Assembly (NCBI GenBank): GCA_958510825.1
Contig: OY294050.1
Span: 42,917,249 to 42,981,248, forward strand
Length of the DNA: 64,000 bases
DNA from: Brachypterus glaber
Taxonomy: Eukaryota; Arthropoda; Insecta; Coleoptera; Kateretidae
Direction: 5' to 3'
The position numbers were made by a program, and so were the translations under genes. Shown here one piece after another: positions 63,638 through 64,000 of this stretch. The notes beneath the pieces are model-generated. The model made no database searches. It saw only the letters and a list, made by a program, of their open reading frames with translations, and had not been told where the DNA came from. Each line of letters opens with the position of its first letter. Positions within the stretch are counted from its first letter, which is position 1.

Positions 63638-64000
63638 CACAGGTAGATAAGACATTTTTAAGCCGGAGCGTATTATTCCTGAGATGCGTATCGTCGAGGA
63701 ATATAATATTGCGAGGCTATAATAGTTTTCTCTACCGTGGTTTATATATTATTAATTATTATTTAAACAATTTAATAACAATAATAAAGTAAAATGTTTT
63801 TTTATATTAATTAAGCGCGAAAAAAACAAGTAGCGTTTGAAATCGCCATTTTTAAAAACAAATAAATCAATTAGTTTATCTACTAAAAGTTAATAGTGGG
63901 TAAATATTTATTTGATAAATAATGTGTTATATTCTATTATAATTAATTAATTAATAACATTTGCATTGTTTATTTTTTATTTAATACAAAATTTTGTTTT
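63638..64000. other. AT-rich right edge of window
   Basis: No gene recognised. The 61-codon frame at 63,607 starts in the neighbouring element and has no features. Confidence 0.5.

Noticed and set aside
1..64000. Any intact host protein-coding gene
   Set aside because: I found no multi-exon pattern or recognised host domain. A small exon with long introns could still be missed by eye.

Overview
The window looks like intergenic or heterochromatic DNA from a large, AT-rich arthropod genome, most likely an insect. The evidence is the very low GC content, Penelope-like elements (PLEs) with GIY-YIG endonucleases, jockey/CR1-type LINE tails of (TAAA)n, Helentron-like DNA, PIF/Harbinger remnants and many foldback elements. 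I cannot name the species. I found no intact host gene. Every recognisable coding piece belongs to a mobile element, and almost all are broken.

Layout. 0-6.7 kb: a PLE tail, a TA-flanked element with dispersed internal motifs (1.2-2.0 kb), a long-inverted-repeat element (2.5-3.3 kb), a 362-bp tandem array whose every unit carries a hammerhead ribozyme on the minus strand (3.44-5.66 kb, split by a PLE), and a LINE relic. 6.7-18.8 kb: foldback elements, a Helentron-like element with 278-bp tandem repeats, a near-perfect 586-bp palindrome and paired 0.77-kb elements. 18.9-24 kb: a 5'-truncated LINE that split a repeat, whose unsplit copy lies 1.7 kb away, a 36-bp perfect hairpin and a 1.1-kb inverted-repeat element. 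24-34 kb: a duplicated segment with a recombinase exon relic, Harbinger-type MITEs (short non-autonomous elements), a PLE with GIY-YIG, and two GC-rich inverted-repeat elements. 34.1-37.5 kb: a tyrosine-recombinase gene between ~340-bp inverted repeats, sitting inside a LINE relic. 37.8-39.6 kb: nested MITEs. 39.7-45.1 kb: a 1.08-kb foldback opened at its centre by a 4.4-kb element that encodes a cysteine-rich protein, itself broken by a 1.75-kb element flanked by TGGT. 45-56 kb: a miniature Harbinger keeping the starts of both its genes, and two nested TA-flanked elements. 56.2-61 kb: a ~0.73-kb tandem array. 61.3-63.6 kb: a multiply nested element.

Main ideas. (1) The 362-bp array has the properties of a metazoan retrozyme: a complete type I hammerhead per unit, ~3.4 units and a 12-bp flanking duplication. 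(2) Five elements share ACAC termini and a CTGAATCCGAATCTGA-like motif placed 69-73 bp from the left end. One of them encodes the cysteine-rich protein, so they may be an autonomous element and its dependants in a family I cannot place. (3) PLE tails of four sequence types share invariant blocks around a stem whose bases covary. (4) Four TA-flanked elements each repeat a private 10-17 bp word internally. All coordinates were read by eye and element edges may be off by a few bases.
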